Source: Halanaerobium saccharolyticum
GTDB taxonomy: Bacteria > Bacillota > Halanaerobiia > Halanaerobiales > Halanaerobiaceae
Length of the DNA stretch: 64,000 nt
Direction: 5' to 3'
NCBI RefSeq assembly: GCF_004362045.1
Contig: NZ_SNWX01000003.1
Location: 1-64,000, forward strand
Shown one piece after another: positions 35,803 to 44,289 of this stretch. Numbering within the stretch: the stretch's first letter is position 1; each line of letters starts with the position of its first letter. The notes under the pieces are model-generated. The model searched no databases, was not told the DNA's origin, and worked only from the letters and a program-made list of their open reading frames with translations. Both the position numbers and the translations under genes were made by a program.

Positions 35803-35832
35803 AACTCCTGTGTAAAAGCAGGGGTTTTTTAT
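35803..35832 (+). terminator. Terminator of the flavodiiron gene
   Basis: AACTCCTG pairs with CAGGGGTT (one G-U pair) around an 8-base loop, followed by TTTT. Confidence 0.8.
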
Positions 35833-35847
35833 ATTTATTTATGTTCA

Positions 35848-35880
35848 TTTATGTTCGCGTACCCGGTACGTGAACATAAA
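35848..35880 (+). promoter_or_regulatory. 33-bp palindrome upstream of the selenium gene cluster
   Basis: ATGTTC and GAACAT half-sites flank GTACCCGGTAC, giving a nearly perfect 33-bp palindrome (16-bp arms, one mismatch). A further ATGTTC lies directly before it at 35841. A possible -10 (TATAAT at 35892-35897) follows, so the palindrome would cover the -35 region of the cysteine desulfurase promoter. The central 11-mer recurs at 63683 and 63745. Confidence 0.6.
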
Positions 35881-35991
35881 CAAGCATTCAATATAATTAA
35901 ATCTAAGATTTTTGGTTTTAAATAAAGGTTTTTTAACTCAGAAAAAGAATTAATTATTAAGAACAGATTTTAATAAACGGAGGTTAATTTT

Positions 35992-37131
35992 ATGATATAT
36001 TTTAATAATGCTGCTACCAGCTGGCCCAAACCGGAGTCGGTTTATCAGGCAGCAGATCAATTTATTCGTAACTCAGGTATGAATCCAGGTCGTTCTGGTT
36101 CTGCAGAAACTTTAGCTCCGGCCCGGATGATATTTAGAGTTAGAGAAAATATAGCTGATTTCTTTTCAATTAAGGATTCTGCCCATTTAGTTTTTAATTC
36201 CGGGGCCACTGAATCTCTAAATACTGTTCTCAAGGGAGTTTTAAAAAGCGGAGACCATGTAATTACTTCTAAAATGGAACATAACTCGATACTTAGACCT
36301 CTGGAACGTTTAAAAACAGAAAGAGAAATAGAGGTAGACTATATAAATCTGGATTTAGAAAGTGCAGAAGTCGATTATCAGTCATTAAAAAATGCTGTTA
36401 GAGAGAATACCAAACTGATTGTAGTCTCTCATGCTTCTAATGTACTGGGGACAGTCAATGATCTGCGGCAGATTGGTGAAATTGCTGCTGCAGAAGATAT
36501 ACTATTTTTAGTTGATGCTGCGCAGACTGCGGGTGTAATTCCGATTGATGTCGAGGAAATGAAAATCGATTTTCTGGCAGTTCCCGGGCATAAATCACTT
36601 TTTGGACCACCGGGAATCGGTGCTTTATATGTCAGAGACCCGGAGTTGCTGCTGCCTCTAAAAGAAGGTGGAACCGGTACAAATTCTTTAAGTATCACTC
36701 AACCGGAGATAATGCCCGATTATCTGGAAGCAGGTACTCTTAATACTCCCGGTATTATTGGTCTGGGGGCAGGTGTTGAGTTTATTCAAAAACAGGGATT
36801 AAAAAATATTCATCAAAAGGAAATGAAGTTATTAAAAATTTTAATTGCTGGTTTAACCGCTCTGCCGGAGCTTAGAGTTTACGGCAAAAAAGATATAAAA
36901 AACAGAACGGCTGTTACAGCTTTCAATCTGGAAGGATACAGTTCCAATCAGCTCGCTTTTAAACTGCAGCATGACTATGATATTCAGCTGCGGGGTGGGC
37001 TTCACTGTGCACCATTATTACATAAATTTTTAGGCACAGCTGATCTGGGGCTGCTGCGAATTAGCCCCGGTTATTTTAATACAGAAGCTGAAGTAAATGA
37101 ATTTTTAAATATACTGGAAAATATAACTTGA
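35992..37131 (+). CDS. Cysteine desulfurase-like class V aminotransferase
   Basis: A 379-residue PLP enzyme. It has NNAATSWPKP at the start, the PLP lysine in VPGHKSLFGPPG near residue 203, and a cysteine in GGLHCAPLLH near the C-terminus that fits the catalytic persulfide position. This subgroup, distinct from IscS/SufS, is often found next to selD and yedF. It starts the cluster desulfurase-YedF-SelD-DUF3343, so it may mobilise sulfur or selenium from cysteine or selenocysteine. ATG behind ACGGAGG. Confidence 0.88.
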   Translation: MIYFNNAATSWPKPESVYQAADQFIRNSGMNPGRSGSAETLAPARMIFRVRENIADFFSIKDSAHLVFNSGATESLNTVLKGVLKSGDHVITSKMEHNSILRPLERLKTEREIEVDYINLDLESAEVDYQSLKNAVRENTKLIVVSHASNVLGTVNDLRQIGEIAAAEDILFLVDAAQTAGVIPIDVEEMKIDFLAVPGHKSLFGPPGIGALYVRDPELLLPLKEGGTGTNSLSITQPEIMPDYLEAGTLNTPGIIGLGAGVEFIQKQGLKNIHQKEMKLLKILIAGLTALPELRVYGKKDIKNRTAVTAFNLEGYSSNQLAFKLQHDYDIQLRGGLHCAPLLHKFLGTADLGLLRISPGYFNTEAEVNEFLNILENIT

Positions 37132-37149
37132 TCTAAGGAGGAATTAAAA

Positions 37150-37743
37150 ATGAAGGAGATTGATGCTAGAGGTCTGGACTGCCCCAAACCGGTTGTGCTG
37201 ACCAAAAAAGCAATGGCAGATAATGATGAAATTTTAGTGATTGTTGACAATAAAATAGCTTCCGAAAATGTAGCTAAGTTAGCTCAGAAAATGAAAGCAG
37301 AAGTCAGTATTGTAGAAGAGGCAGCTGACTATTTTAAGATTATAATAAAAAATACTGGAGAAGCTAAAGTAGAAAGTGAAAATAATAAAGCAGCAGCTAA
37401 AAATTATGAGGAGGGGAAAGTTTATTTAATTGCTTCTGATAAATTAGGTGAGGGCGAAGAAGATTTAGGTAAAATTTTAATTAAAGGTTTTCTTTCAACT
37501 CTGCTGGAAATTAAGCCCCTGCCTGAAAAAGTGATCTTTCTAAACTCAGGTGTTAAAATGGCTGTTTTAGAAAAGGATGTAACAGCGACTTTAGAAAAAT
37601 TGGAAACTGCAGGAGTTGAAATTTTAGTCTGTGGTACCTGTCTTGACTATTATGATTTAAGTGATCAATTAGAGGTGGGAGAAGTTAGCAACATGTATGA
37701 AATCGTAAACAGCATTAACAGCAGTGATTATGTAAGAGTTTAA
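37150..37743 (+). CDS. yedF: Selenium metabolism protein YedF (TusA-DsrE-like)
   Basis: A 197-residue two-domain protein. Residues 1-75 are TusA-like, with the sulfur-carrying Cys11 in GLDCPKPV. After a short linker, residues 95-197 are DsrE-like with a CGTC pair in VCGTCLDYYDL. This architecture is the YedF family genetically tied to selenium use. It begins 18 bases after the desulfurase and likely accepts persulfide or selenium from it for delivery to SelD; this is inferred from context. Confidence 0.88.
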   Translation: MKEIDARGLDCPKPVVLTKKAMADNDEILVIVDNKIASENVAKLAQKMKAEVSIVEEAADYFKIIIKNTGEAKVESENNKAAAKNYEEGKVYLIASDKLGEGEEDLGKILIKGFLSTLLEIKPLPEKVIFLNSGVKMAVLEKDVTATLEKLETAGVEILVCGTCLDYYDLSDQLEVGEVSNMYEIVNSINSSDYVRV

Positions 37744-37856
37744 TTTGCTGTTTGAATTCAATTATTATATTATTAGATAGAGAAACAAATATTATCGATA
37801 AACACATAAAGTAGTAAAAAGGTACAAAGTAATAAAAATAGAAAGTTGGTGATTTT

Positions 37857-38897
37857 ATGTCTCAAATCAAATTAACTGATTACAGCAAAACTTCTGGTTG
37901 AGCATCTAAGATGGGCCCTGGGGCTCTGGCGCAGGTTCTGCGTCGCGTTAATTTTCCTGCTGATCCAGAAAAGTTATTGATCGGCCTGGACAAGGCAGAT
38001 GATGCTGCTGTATATAGCCTGTCTGAAGAACTTGCTTTAATTCAGACTCTTGATTTTTTTACTCCCATAGTGGATGATCCCTATTTATTTGGACAGATTG
38101 CCGCTGCCAATGCCTTGAGTGATGTTTATGCAATGGGAGGACAGCCGATTCTGGCAATGAATATTGTCGGTTTTCCCTCCTGTCTGGAAGCTGAAATTCT
38201 GTCTCAAATTCTGCAGGGAGGTGCCGATAAAGTAAAAGAAGCCGGAGCCAGCCTATGTGGTGGTCATACTGTAGTAGACGAAGAACCCAAGTACGGTCTT
38301 TCTGTGACGGGAACTGTTCATCCCGACAATTTACTCAGTAATTCCGGGATCAAAGAGGGTGATTTAATTTTATTAACCAAACCTCTGGGAACAGGTGTCA
38401 TGGTTGCGGCAATTAAAGGTGGATTTTCCAAAAGTGATGAGAGCAATCCGGCAGTAAAATCAATGTTAACTTTAAATAATACTGCTTTAAAATATTTTGA
38501 CCAGTATCAGATTAATGCCTGTACAGATGTGACAGGATTTGGTTTAATTGGCCATTTATTAGAAATGTCGGAAAACAGCAGTCTGCAGATTGAAGTTGAA
38601 GCTCCGGAGATTCCAGTTTTTGAGGGTGTAAGAGACTTTGCAGAATCAGGTCTTTTACCGGCCGGTGCTTATAAAAATAGAGATAATTATCAGGAATTTG
38701 TCAGCGAAAAGGGAGAGCGAGATCAGACACTTTATGATTTAATGTATGATCCTCAGACTTCAGGTGGACTTTTGATTTCTGTTGCCGAAGCAGATGCAGC
38801 TGAGTTATTAATTGATCTTTATGCTGAAGGACTGGATGTGGCTGTAATCGCAAAAGCCAGGCAGGGAAAAAAAGGAGTAAAGATAGAATGGGAGTAA
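37857..38897 (+). CDS. selD: Selenide, water dikinase containing selenocysteine (UGA codon 15)
   Basis: Makes selenophosphate from selenide and ATP. Translation begins at the ATG at 37857 (GTTGGTGAT upstream) and reads KTSG, then UGA at 37899-37901, then ASKMGPGALAQVL. This UGA is exactly at the SelD active-site Cys/Sec position, which is followed by the conserved lysine. The total is 346 residues, normal for SelD. A hairpin CGCAG-GTT-CTGCG at 37930-37942 suits a bacterial SECIS. Later motifs (GLDKADDAAVY, LSDVYAMGGQP, CGGHTV, TDVTGFGLIGH) are intact. An annotation starting at 37911 would lose the active site. Confidence 0.93.
37899..37942 (+). promoter_or_regulatory. UGA(Sec) codon and putative bacterial SECIS element
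   Basis: UGA at 37899-37901 is followed, within the reading frame, by a stem-loop CGCAG-GTT-CTGCG at 37930-37942. The loop G lies about 33 bases after the UGA, inside the window known for bacterial SECIS elements. Confidence 0.7.
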
Positions 38898-39169
38898 ATA
38901 AAGAACATAAAGAAAAATTAATCTTATTTGAGTCAACTCATCATTCAATTAAAGCCGAGAGAGTGCTTTTTGATAATGATTTAGATTACAGGATGGCAGC
39001 TGTGCCACCCGAAATTTCTACTGACTGTGGTTCAGCAATAACTGTACCGGCTGCTCTGGATGAGTTAAAAGATCTGTTTGAGAAAAATAATATTTTGGTT
39101 AAAGCTGTTTATGAATTTAAAAAAGAAAACAGGAAAAAAGAATATAAAAAAATATACAGCAGAGATTGA
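38888..39169 (+). CDS. DUF3343 protein linked to selenium metabolism
   Basis: A 93-residue cytoplasmic protein with the DUF3343 pattern: an N-terminal LILFESTHHSIKAERVL and then PPEISTDCGSAI, where one cysteine is conserved. It overlaps the end of selD by 10 bases, so it is translationally coupled. DUF3343 proteins commonly accompany selD/yedF; a role in selenium or sulfur handling is inferred. A strong terminator ends the cluster. Confidence 0.85.
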   Translation: MGVNKEHKEKLILFESTHHSIKAERVLFDNDLDYRMAAVPPEISTDCGSAITVPAALDELKDLFEKNNILVKAVYEFKKENRKKEYKKIYSRD

Positions 39170-39176
39170 TCTATTA

Positions 39177-39214
39177 AAAGACTTTCCTCATTCAAGTTAG
39201 GAAAGTCTTTTTTT
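39177..39214 (+). terminator. Terminator of the selenium cluster
   Basis: AAAAGACTTTCCT pairs exactly with AGGAAAGTCTTTT around a 9-base loop, followed by more T residues. Confidence 0.92.
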
Positions 39215-39332
39215 AATAAATTAACTATCTATGGACTAAATTATAATACTTATAATCTATTTATGAAGGTTTAAATTAAAACATCTAGAATATTTATAAT
39301 AAGGGTTTTTAAAAATATTTATAATTTTGTTT

Positions 39333-41207
39333 ATGAAATTTTTAAAGTTGGGAAAGGAGGGTCTTATAGAGTTATCTTTATTGCTCTATAAAAATAAGAT
39401 GAAAAACAAAAAATATAGGTCTATAAAATTTTACAGATATTTTTTATTAATTTCAGCAATGGTTTATTTTTTCTTTGCTATGATTTTTTATTATTCAAGA
39501 ACAATTCAAGATCCAATGCCTATAGAACAACGACTTTTGACCGGTTTTATATTTTTCGGATTATATATATTAACCCAGTTAAGCCACTGCTTTGAAGAAC
39601 GAATAGATCGAATTGCTTATTTCTCGGCAATATTTGTAATAGTTCAACTGATTTATCTTAGTTATGTACAAGGATTTGAATTTGAAGTTTCTATTAATAT
39701 CCTACTTATTTTAGCAATTATAAATTTAATTTTTAAAGGAGACCGATTAGCTCTATATACTAATATAATACTTGCTTTACTGTTAGGAGTTGCCCTGTAC
39801 TTTACAGATAATCCTCAGCACTCTCTTTTTAGCTTTTTTGTGGGTTACTTAGTTATTGCAGGTTTGACATATTATATTAGTAATCAAAATTACAAAACAG
39901 CTCAAGTTCTACAGGCTAGTGAACAAAGATATAGAACAATTTTTAATACTGCCCCTTTTGGTATATTACTTGAAGATAAAGAAGGAACTATCTTAGAGGT
40001 AAATAAAACTTTATGCGAAATTTCAGGTTATAATAAAAAAGAATTAGAGGGAGCTAAAATAACTGATAACCTTGTAGCTTCTGACCAGTTTGAAATTTCA
40101 AAACAACACATAAAAGAAGTTTTAGAGGGGAAGGAGTTAGAATTTGATACCATAAGTATCACAAAAAATAATGAAAAAATTTATACTCATATAAAAGAAT
40201 CACCTATTATATTGCCTGGGGGAGAGCAAGGAATATTGTCTATGCAAATAGATATCACGGAAAGAAAAAAACAGGAAGAGATTATAAAACAGCAGCGAAA
40301 TATTATCGAACAACTGCATTCTACAGCCTTAAAATTCATGGAACTTGAAAGCGAGACAGAAGTATTAGAAATGACTATAGAAGCTGCACATGACTTATTG
40401 GATTTTGAATTTTGTAATATTAGATTTTTAAAGAATGATAAACTGGTAGGTAAAGTATCATCTTCTGAAGTCCTCAAACCTATTTCTAAAAATGAAGGAA
40501 TAGCAGGAAAAGCTTTTAGGGAAGGCAAAAGTATAATTATTGATAATTTTGACGATTTTCCTAATCTTGAATCAGAAAATAAAAATTATAAATCTGGTAT
40601 GAGTATTCCTATAAAAAATTTAGGAGTTTTTCAGGCAATTTCTAAAGAGAAAGCAGCTTTTAGTAGCGAGGATCTAAAATTGGCAGAACTTCTTATTTCT
40701 CATACTGCTTCATCCCTGGAAAGAATTTATGCAGAAGAAGAGATAAAATATAAAACTTTTCATGATAAACTAACCGGTTTATATAATAGAAGATTTTTTG
40801 AGGAAGAATTGGAAAGGCTGGATACTAACCGCCAATTACCATTAAGTATAATTATGGCTGATATTAATGGATTGAAAAAAATTAATGACACATTAGGACA
40901 CAAAAAGGGTGATGAGTTACTAGTTAAGACAGCTAATATTTTAAAAAAAGTTATCAGGGACGAAGATATATTAGCTCGTTGGGGTGGAGATGAATATGTT
41001 ATTGTGCTTCCAAAAACAAGTAATGAGGAAACAAAAAAAGTTATAAAGAGGATACATGAGAAAACTTCAGAAACTAAAGGAGACCAATTAACTGTTTCTT
41101 TAGGAATTGGTTCGGCTATTAAAAATACAAAGGAGCAGGATATTACAAAAATTCTAAAACAGGCAGATAAAGTTATGTATAAAGATAAATCTTCTCATAG
41201 AAAATAA
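39333..41207 (+). CDS. Membrane PAS-GAF-GGDEF diguanylate cyclase
   Basis: About 624 residues. Six membrane helices occupy residues 35-195, followed by a PAS domain (about 200-315, TIFNTAPFGILLEDKEG), a GAF domain (about 335-470) and a C-terminal GGDEF domain. The active site is GGDEY, a tolerated variant, and RDED five residues before it is the product-inhibition I-site. It should make c-di-GMP in response to a small ligand or redox state. The start is uncertain: the ATG at 39333 has only weak upstream complementarity, whereas AAGGAGG at 39354-39360 has no ATG, GTG or TTG at proper spacing (an in-frame ATA is at 39366). The gap 39215-39332 shows nothing else. Confidence 0.85.
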   Translation: MKFLKLGKEGLIELSLLLYKNKMKNKKYRSIKFYRYFLLISAMVYFFFAMIFYYSRTIQDPMPIEQRLLTGFIFFGLYILTQLSHCFEERIDRIAYFSAIFVIVQLIYLSYVQGFEFEVSINILLILAIINLIFKGDRLALYTNIILALLLGVALYFTDNPQHSLFSFFVGYLVIAGLTYYISNQNYKTAQVLQASEQRYRTIFNTAPFGILLEDKEGTILEVNKTLCEISGYNKKELEGAKITDNLVASDQFEISKQHIKEVLEGKELEFDTISITKNNEKIYTHIKESPIILPGGEQGILSMQIDITERKKQEEIIKQQRNIIEQLHSTALKFMELESETEVLEMTIEAAHDLLDFEFCNIRFLKNDKLVGKVSSSEVLKPISKNEGIAGKAFREGKSIIIDNFDDFPNLESENKNYKSGMSIPIKNLGVFQAISKEKAAFSSEDLKLAELLISHTASSLERIYAEEEIKYKTFHDKLTGLYNRRFFEEELERLDTNRQLPLSIIMADINGLKKINDTLGHKKGDELLVKTANILKKVIRDEDILARWGGDEYVIVLPKTSNEETKKVIKRIHEKTSETKGDQLTVSLGIGSAIKNTKEQDITKILKQADKVMYKDKSSHRK

Positions 41208-41287
41208 AATTTAAATTGAATATTGACTATTATTCTAAATGATTCTAACTATTACAAATATTGGTAAATATTAAAGGAGGTCCTTTG

Positions 41288-42739
41288 ATGTATGATGTCA
41301 GTATCATAGGAGCAGGTGTTGTTGGTTCGGCAATTGCCAGAGAACTTTCTAAATATAATCTTTCGGTGGCTCTAATTGAAAAAGAGTCAGATGTTTCTAC
41401 CGGTGCTTCCAAAGCTAATACCGGAATTGTTCACGGTGGTTATGTCGCAAAAGCAGGAACCTTAAAAGGCGAGCTCTGTATTCGGGGAAATGAAATGTAT
41501 GAAAAATTAAATGAAGAGCTTAATTTTGGTTATAAGAAAACTGGTGGACTGGTACTTGCCTTTGATGATCAGGACCAAAAAGCTTTGAAAAAAATATATC
41601 AAAATGCCTTAGAAGTTGGTCAATCAGAAGAGGAAATAGAAATTATTGATGCTGAGCAGATTAAAGAAATTGAGCCTCATGTCAGTGATCAGGTAGAGTC
41701 GGCTTTTTACTGTAAAACTATAGGAGTTACCTCTCCTTATGAATTTACCATTGCCCTGGCAGAAAATGCTGTCGATAATGGTGTTGACTTAAAATTAGAG
41801 TCAGAAGTAATAAATATTGAGAAAGATAATGATTATTTTGAAATAGAAACGGTTAAAGAAAAAGTTGAAAGCCGTTATCTTGTCAATGCAGCCGGAATTT
41901 ATGCAGATAAAGTTTCTAATATGCTGGATGCTGCTGATTTTAAAATCTATCCAATGCGGGGAGAATATGTAGTTTTCAGTAAAAGTCAGAGTCATCTGGT
42001 TAATTCAGTAATTTTTCAGGCTCCAAATCCAGAGACCAAGGGAGTAGTAGCAACTACAACTACCCATGGTAATTTTATGATTGGCCCCAATGCCGAAGAA
42101 ATAGATAAGAAAAATGATGTGAGTACAAGTTTTAAAGAAATTAAATATGTCATAGATCAGGCTCGCAGATCAATCCCGGATTTTGATACTAATAGAATGC
42201 TTACAACTTTTGCTGGCTTACGACCTAAAAGTACCAGAGAAGATTTTATAATTGAAGAGACAGAGGTCAAGGGTTTTGTCCAGGCAGCCGGAATTGACTC
42301 ACCAGGTCTTACCTCGTCTCCCGCGATAGCCGAAAAAGTAGTAAAGATTTTAAATGAGTCAGGACTGGAGCTAAAGAAAAAAGAGGATTTTAATCCTTAC
42401 AGACCAGCAATAATTGTTGAAAAAGATGAAGGCTTTGCTGGTGAGATAGAGCATCAGGATCCTGAAAAGCATATTATCTGCCGCTGTGAAGATGTTACTG
42501 AAGCTGAAATCCTGGATGCTTTAAGCCGATCAATACCAATAAAAACTACTGATGCAATTAAAAGAAGAACCTGGGCTAAAACCGGAGAATGCCAGGCAAA
42601 CTTTTGTGAGAGCAGAATTAAAAAGATCTTAAGCCGAGAATTAAATATTCCAGTGGAAGAAGTAGAAAATCGGGATGAAGATTATGTGCCTGAGCGAATT
42701 GATATCTATGAGCTTAAAAAGAGGTTAAGAGATCAGTAA
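41288..42739 (+). CDS. FAD-dependent oxidoreductase with BFD-like [2Fe-2S] domain (GlpA-like)
   Basis: A 483-residue protein. The N-terminus has the FAD motif IIGAGVVGSAIARELS; the middle resembles the glycerol-3-phosphate dehydrogenase/DAO fold (STGASKANTGIVHGGY). The C-terminal about 95 residues carry four cysteines (CRCEDVT, GECQANFC), the BFD-like iron-sulfur domain of anaerobic GlpA. No glpB, glpC or glpK is adjacent, so the substrate could be glycerol-3-phosphate, 2-hydroxyglutarate or another hydroxyacid. ATG behind AAAGGAGG; an in-frame start at 41261 is upstream of it. Confidence 0.86.
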   Translation: MYDVSIIGAGVVGSAIARELSKYNLSVALIEKESDVSTGASKANTGIVHGGYVAKAGTLKGELCIRGNEMYEKLNEELNFGYKKTGGLVLAFDDQDQKALKKIYQNALEVGQSEEEIEIIDAEQIKEIEPHVSDQVESAFYCKTIGVTSPYEFTIALAENAVDNGVDLKLESEVINIEKDNDYFEIETVKEKVESRYLVNAAGIYADKVSNMLDAADFKIYPMRGEYVVFSKSQSHLVNSVIFQAPNPETKGVVATTTTHGNFMIGPNAEEIDKKNDVSTSFKEIKYVIDQARRSIPDFDTNRMLTTFAGLRPKSTREDFIIEETEVKGFVQAAGIDSPGLTSSPAIAEKVVKILNESGLELKKKEDFNPYRPAIIVEKDEGFAGEIEHQDPEKHIICRCEDVTEAEILDALSRSIPIKTTDAIKRRTWAKTGECQANFCESRIKKILSRELNIPVEEVENRDEDYVPERIDIYELKKRLRDQ

Positions 42740-42772
42740 AAATTACACCTTCAAATTTTATATATTTAAAAA

Positions 42773-42801
42773 TTGACAGATAACTATTATACTGTTATAA
42801 T
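42773..42801 (+). promoter_or_regulatory. Consensus promoter of the tetR-family gene
   Basis: TTGACA at 42773-42778, 17 bases, TATAAT at 42796-42801, with a TG one base before the -10. The TetR palindrome begins one base after the -10, so repressor binding would cover the transcription start. Confidence 0.85.
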
Positions 42802-42802
42802 A

Positions 42803-42820
42803 TGAATGAATATTCATTCA
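42803..42820 (+). promoter_or_regulatory. TetR operator 1 (autoregulation)
   Basis: Perfect 18-bp palindrome TGAATGAATATTCATTCA between the promoter and the tetR-family start. The same sequence recurs at 44229-44246 and a variant at 43778-43795. Confidence 0.85.
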
Positions 42821-42834
42821 AGGAGATGATTTAA

Positions 42835-43407
42835 ATGGCTCAGGAAACTAGAAATAGAATTAGAAAAGCTGCAGTAAAAGTAATTTCTCGAGAAGGATTT
42901 TTTAATACTAGAATGCAGGATATAGCTGATCAGGCCGGACTGGCAGTCGGCACAATATATAATTATTTTTCCAGCAAAGATGAGGTTCTGGCTTATATCT
43001 TTAAATATGAAGTGGAAAGAAGAAGAGAAATAATGTCTGAGTTAAAAAAGAGGGATCTGTCACTGAAGGAGTTATTAGTCCACTTTTTAAATCGACATTT
43101 TTCAGTTTTAAGAGAAAACCCAGAACTGGGCAGAGTTTTGGTTAGAGAAAAGGACTTTTCCAGGGCTAAAAAAGATGGGGAAATAAAGGCACACAGAAAT
43201 TTCTTGATCAAAATGCTGGAGAATCTTTTTGAGAGAGGTGTCAAAGAAGGTGAAATTAAGGAAGTGGATACTCACTTGCTGGCCGTATACTTTTTGGGCT
43301 CTATTCAGGGGATTATTGAACATGCTCTAACTCAGCCAGAAATGAACCTTTTAGAAAAGGCACCTGATTTTGTCTGGCAAAGAATTGAACATATTTTTAT
43401 TGAATAA
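42835..43407 (+). CDS. TetR-family regulator
   Basis: A 190-residue regulator with a helix-turn-helix in residues 20-50 (MQDIADQAGLAVGTIYNYFSSKDE) and a ligand-binding helical domain. Subsequent features (LFERGVKEGEIKEVDTHLLAVYFLGSIQG) resemble FadR/KstR2-type TetR proteins. Three matching palindromes, in front of its own gene, the cupin and the efflux operon, define a likely local regulon. The inducer may be an efflux substrate or a fatty acyl compound; not determined. Confidence 0.92.
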   Translation: MAQETRNRIRKAAVKVISREGFFNTRMQDIADQAGLAVGTIYNYFSSKDEVLAYIFKYEVERRREIMSELKKRDLSLKELLVHFLNRHFSVLRENPELGRVLVREKDFSRAKKDGEIKAHRNFLIKMLENLFERGVKEGEIKEVDTHLLAVYFLGSIQGIIEHALTQPEMNLLEKAPDFVWQRIEHIFIE

Positions 43408-43436
43408 AAGTACCGAGAAAAAAGGAGGGGACACCA

Positions 43437-43682
43437 GTGGCAGTATTTATTAATTTAATCGCTTTAGCTGCTCTTCTAATTTCTATTTTTTGCAGTCAAA
43501 CTAAAACAAAACAGGGGATCAAAAAAGCTCTAATCAAAGCATTAGGACTGGCTCCCCAGATGCTGATTATAATTACTGCCATCGGTCTGGTATTTGCTTT
43601 TCTGCGTTTTATTTTTACTTTAATTTCGGTAGTTTTAATGGGATTGATAATAGAGAGACTTGTAGATGAGAAAACTCTTTGA
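43437..43682 (+). CDS. Small two-helix membrane protein
   Basis: An 81-residue protein with hydrophobic segments at about 2-20 and 40-75. The middle (KTKQGIKKALIKALGLAPQMLIII) is reminiscent of part of a YraQ/DUF318-type permease, but the length is only a fraction of that family. The start is GTG at 43437, supported by AAAGGAGGGG. It lies 29 bases after the tetR-family stop and shares its transcript, so it belongs to the TetR-controlled unit. Function unknown. Confidence 0.65.
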   Translation: MAVFINLIALAALLISIFCSQTKTKQGIKKALIKALGLAPQMLIIITAIGLVFAFLRFIFTLISVVLMGLIIERLVDEKTL

Positions 43683-43777
43683 ATTTTTAATTTTGACTCT
43701 GATCAGCTGGTAGGTAAATGATTTAGTGTGAGCTGGATCACTGAACTAAATAGATCAAAGTATTATACTTATATCAA

Positions 43778-43795
43778 TGAATGAGCGCTCATTCA
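43778..43795 (+). promoter_or_regulatory. TetR operator 2 (cupin)
   Basis: Perfect palindrome TGAATGAGCGCTCATTCA. It keeps the outer TGAATGA/TCATTCA of operators 1 and 3 and differs in the centre. A -10 box TATACT at 43764-43769 lies just before it (weak -35 CTGAAC at 43741). Confidence 0.82.
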
Positions 43796-43852
43796 TATTC
43801 TTGTTTTTTAATATAGACAATAAATAATTATCAATTGAAAGGGATGATTTAG

Positions 43853-44170
43853 ATGGAAATTATTAAACTAAGTGAGTTAGAAGCAAAGAAAAACAAAAGA
43901 GGAGTTATTGCTAAGTCAGTTTTTAAACATGAGAATGCTCAGGTAATGAACCTTGTTTTAAGTCCAGGAGATAGAGTTCCTGGACATCAGGTGCCGGTTG
44001 ATGTTTTCTTTTATATCAAAGAAGGGAAGGGTACATTAAGAATCGGAGAAGAATCCAATGTTGTAGAAGCAGGTACAATCGTAACCTGTCCTCCCAATAC
44101 TGAAATGGAATTAAATGCTGACCAGGGAGAAAAATTTGAAGTATTAAATGTTAAGACTCCATCACTTTAA
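43853..44170 (+). CDS. Small cupin-domain protein
   Basis: A 105-residue single-domain cupin. The barrel motifs are partly visible as PGHQVPVDVFFYIKEGKGTLRIG and VVEAGTIVTCPPNTEMEL; the histidine in GHQ and the glutamate in KEG are candidate metal ligands, but the normal HxH is reduced. It has its own TetR operator and terminator. Cupins near drug-efflux genes often bind small aromatic or acyl compounds; the role here is unknown. Confidence 0.8.
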   Translation: MEIIKLSELEAKKNKRGVIAKSVFKHENAQVMNLVLSPGDRVPGHQVPVDVFFYIKEGKGTLRIGEESNVVEAGTIVTCPPNTEMELNADQGEKFEVLNVKTPSL

Positions 44171-44191
44171 AAATAAAGATAGAAAATAATG

Positions 44192-44217
44192 CCGGCTGTG
44201 AGAGCAGCTGGATTTTT
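44192..44217 (+). terminator. Terminator of the cupin gene
   Basis: CCGGCTG pairs with CAGCTGG (one G-U pair), followed by ATTTTTATC. Confidence 0.7.
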
Positions 44218-44224
44218 ATCTAAA

Positions 44225-44250
44225 TTCATGAATGAATATTCATTCATGAA
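44225..44250 (+). promoter_or_regulatory. TetR operator 3 (efflux operon)
   Basis: A perfect 26-bp palindrome whose core is TGAATGAATATTCATTCA (44229-44246), the same 18 bases as operator 1. It lies 40 bases before the first efflux gene. No promoter with good boxes was recognised around it. Confidence 0.82.
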
Positions 44251-44289
44251 GAGTTTGGATTTATGAAATTAAAAGGAGGTTTAATTTAA

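Noticed and set aside
37899-37901. In-frame stop in selD suggesting a pseudogene or a start at 37911
   Set aside because: The UGA is at the known Sec/Cys active-site position, is followed by a hairpin of SECIS type, and the frame upstream has a good start; read-through as selenocysteine is the better explanation.
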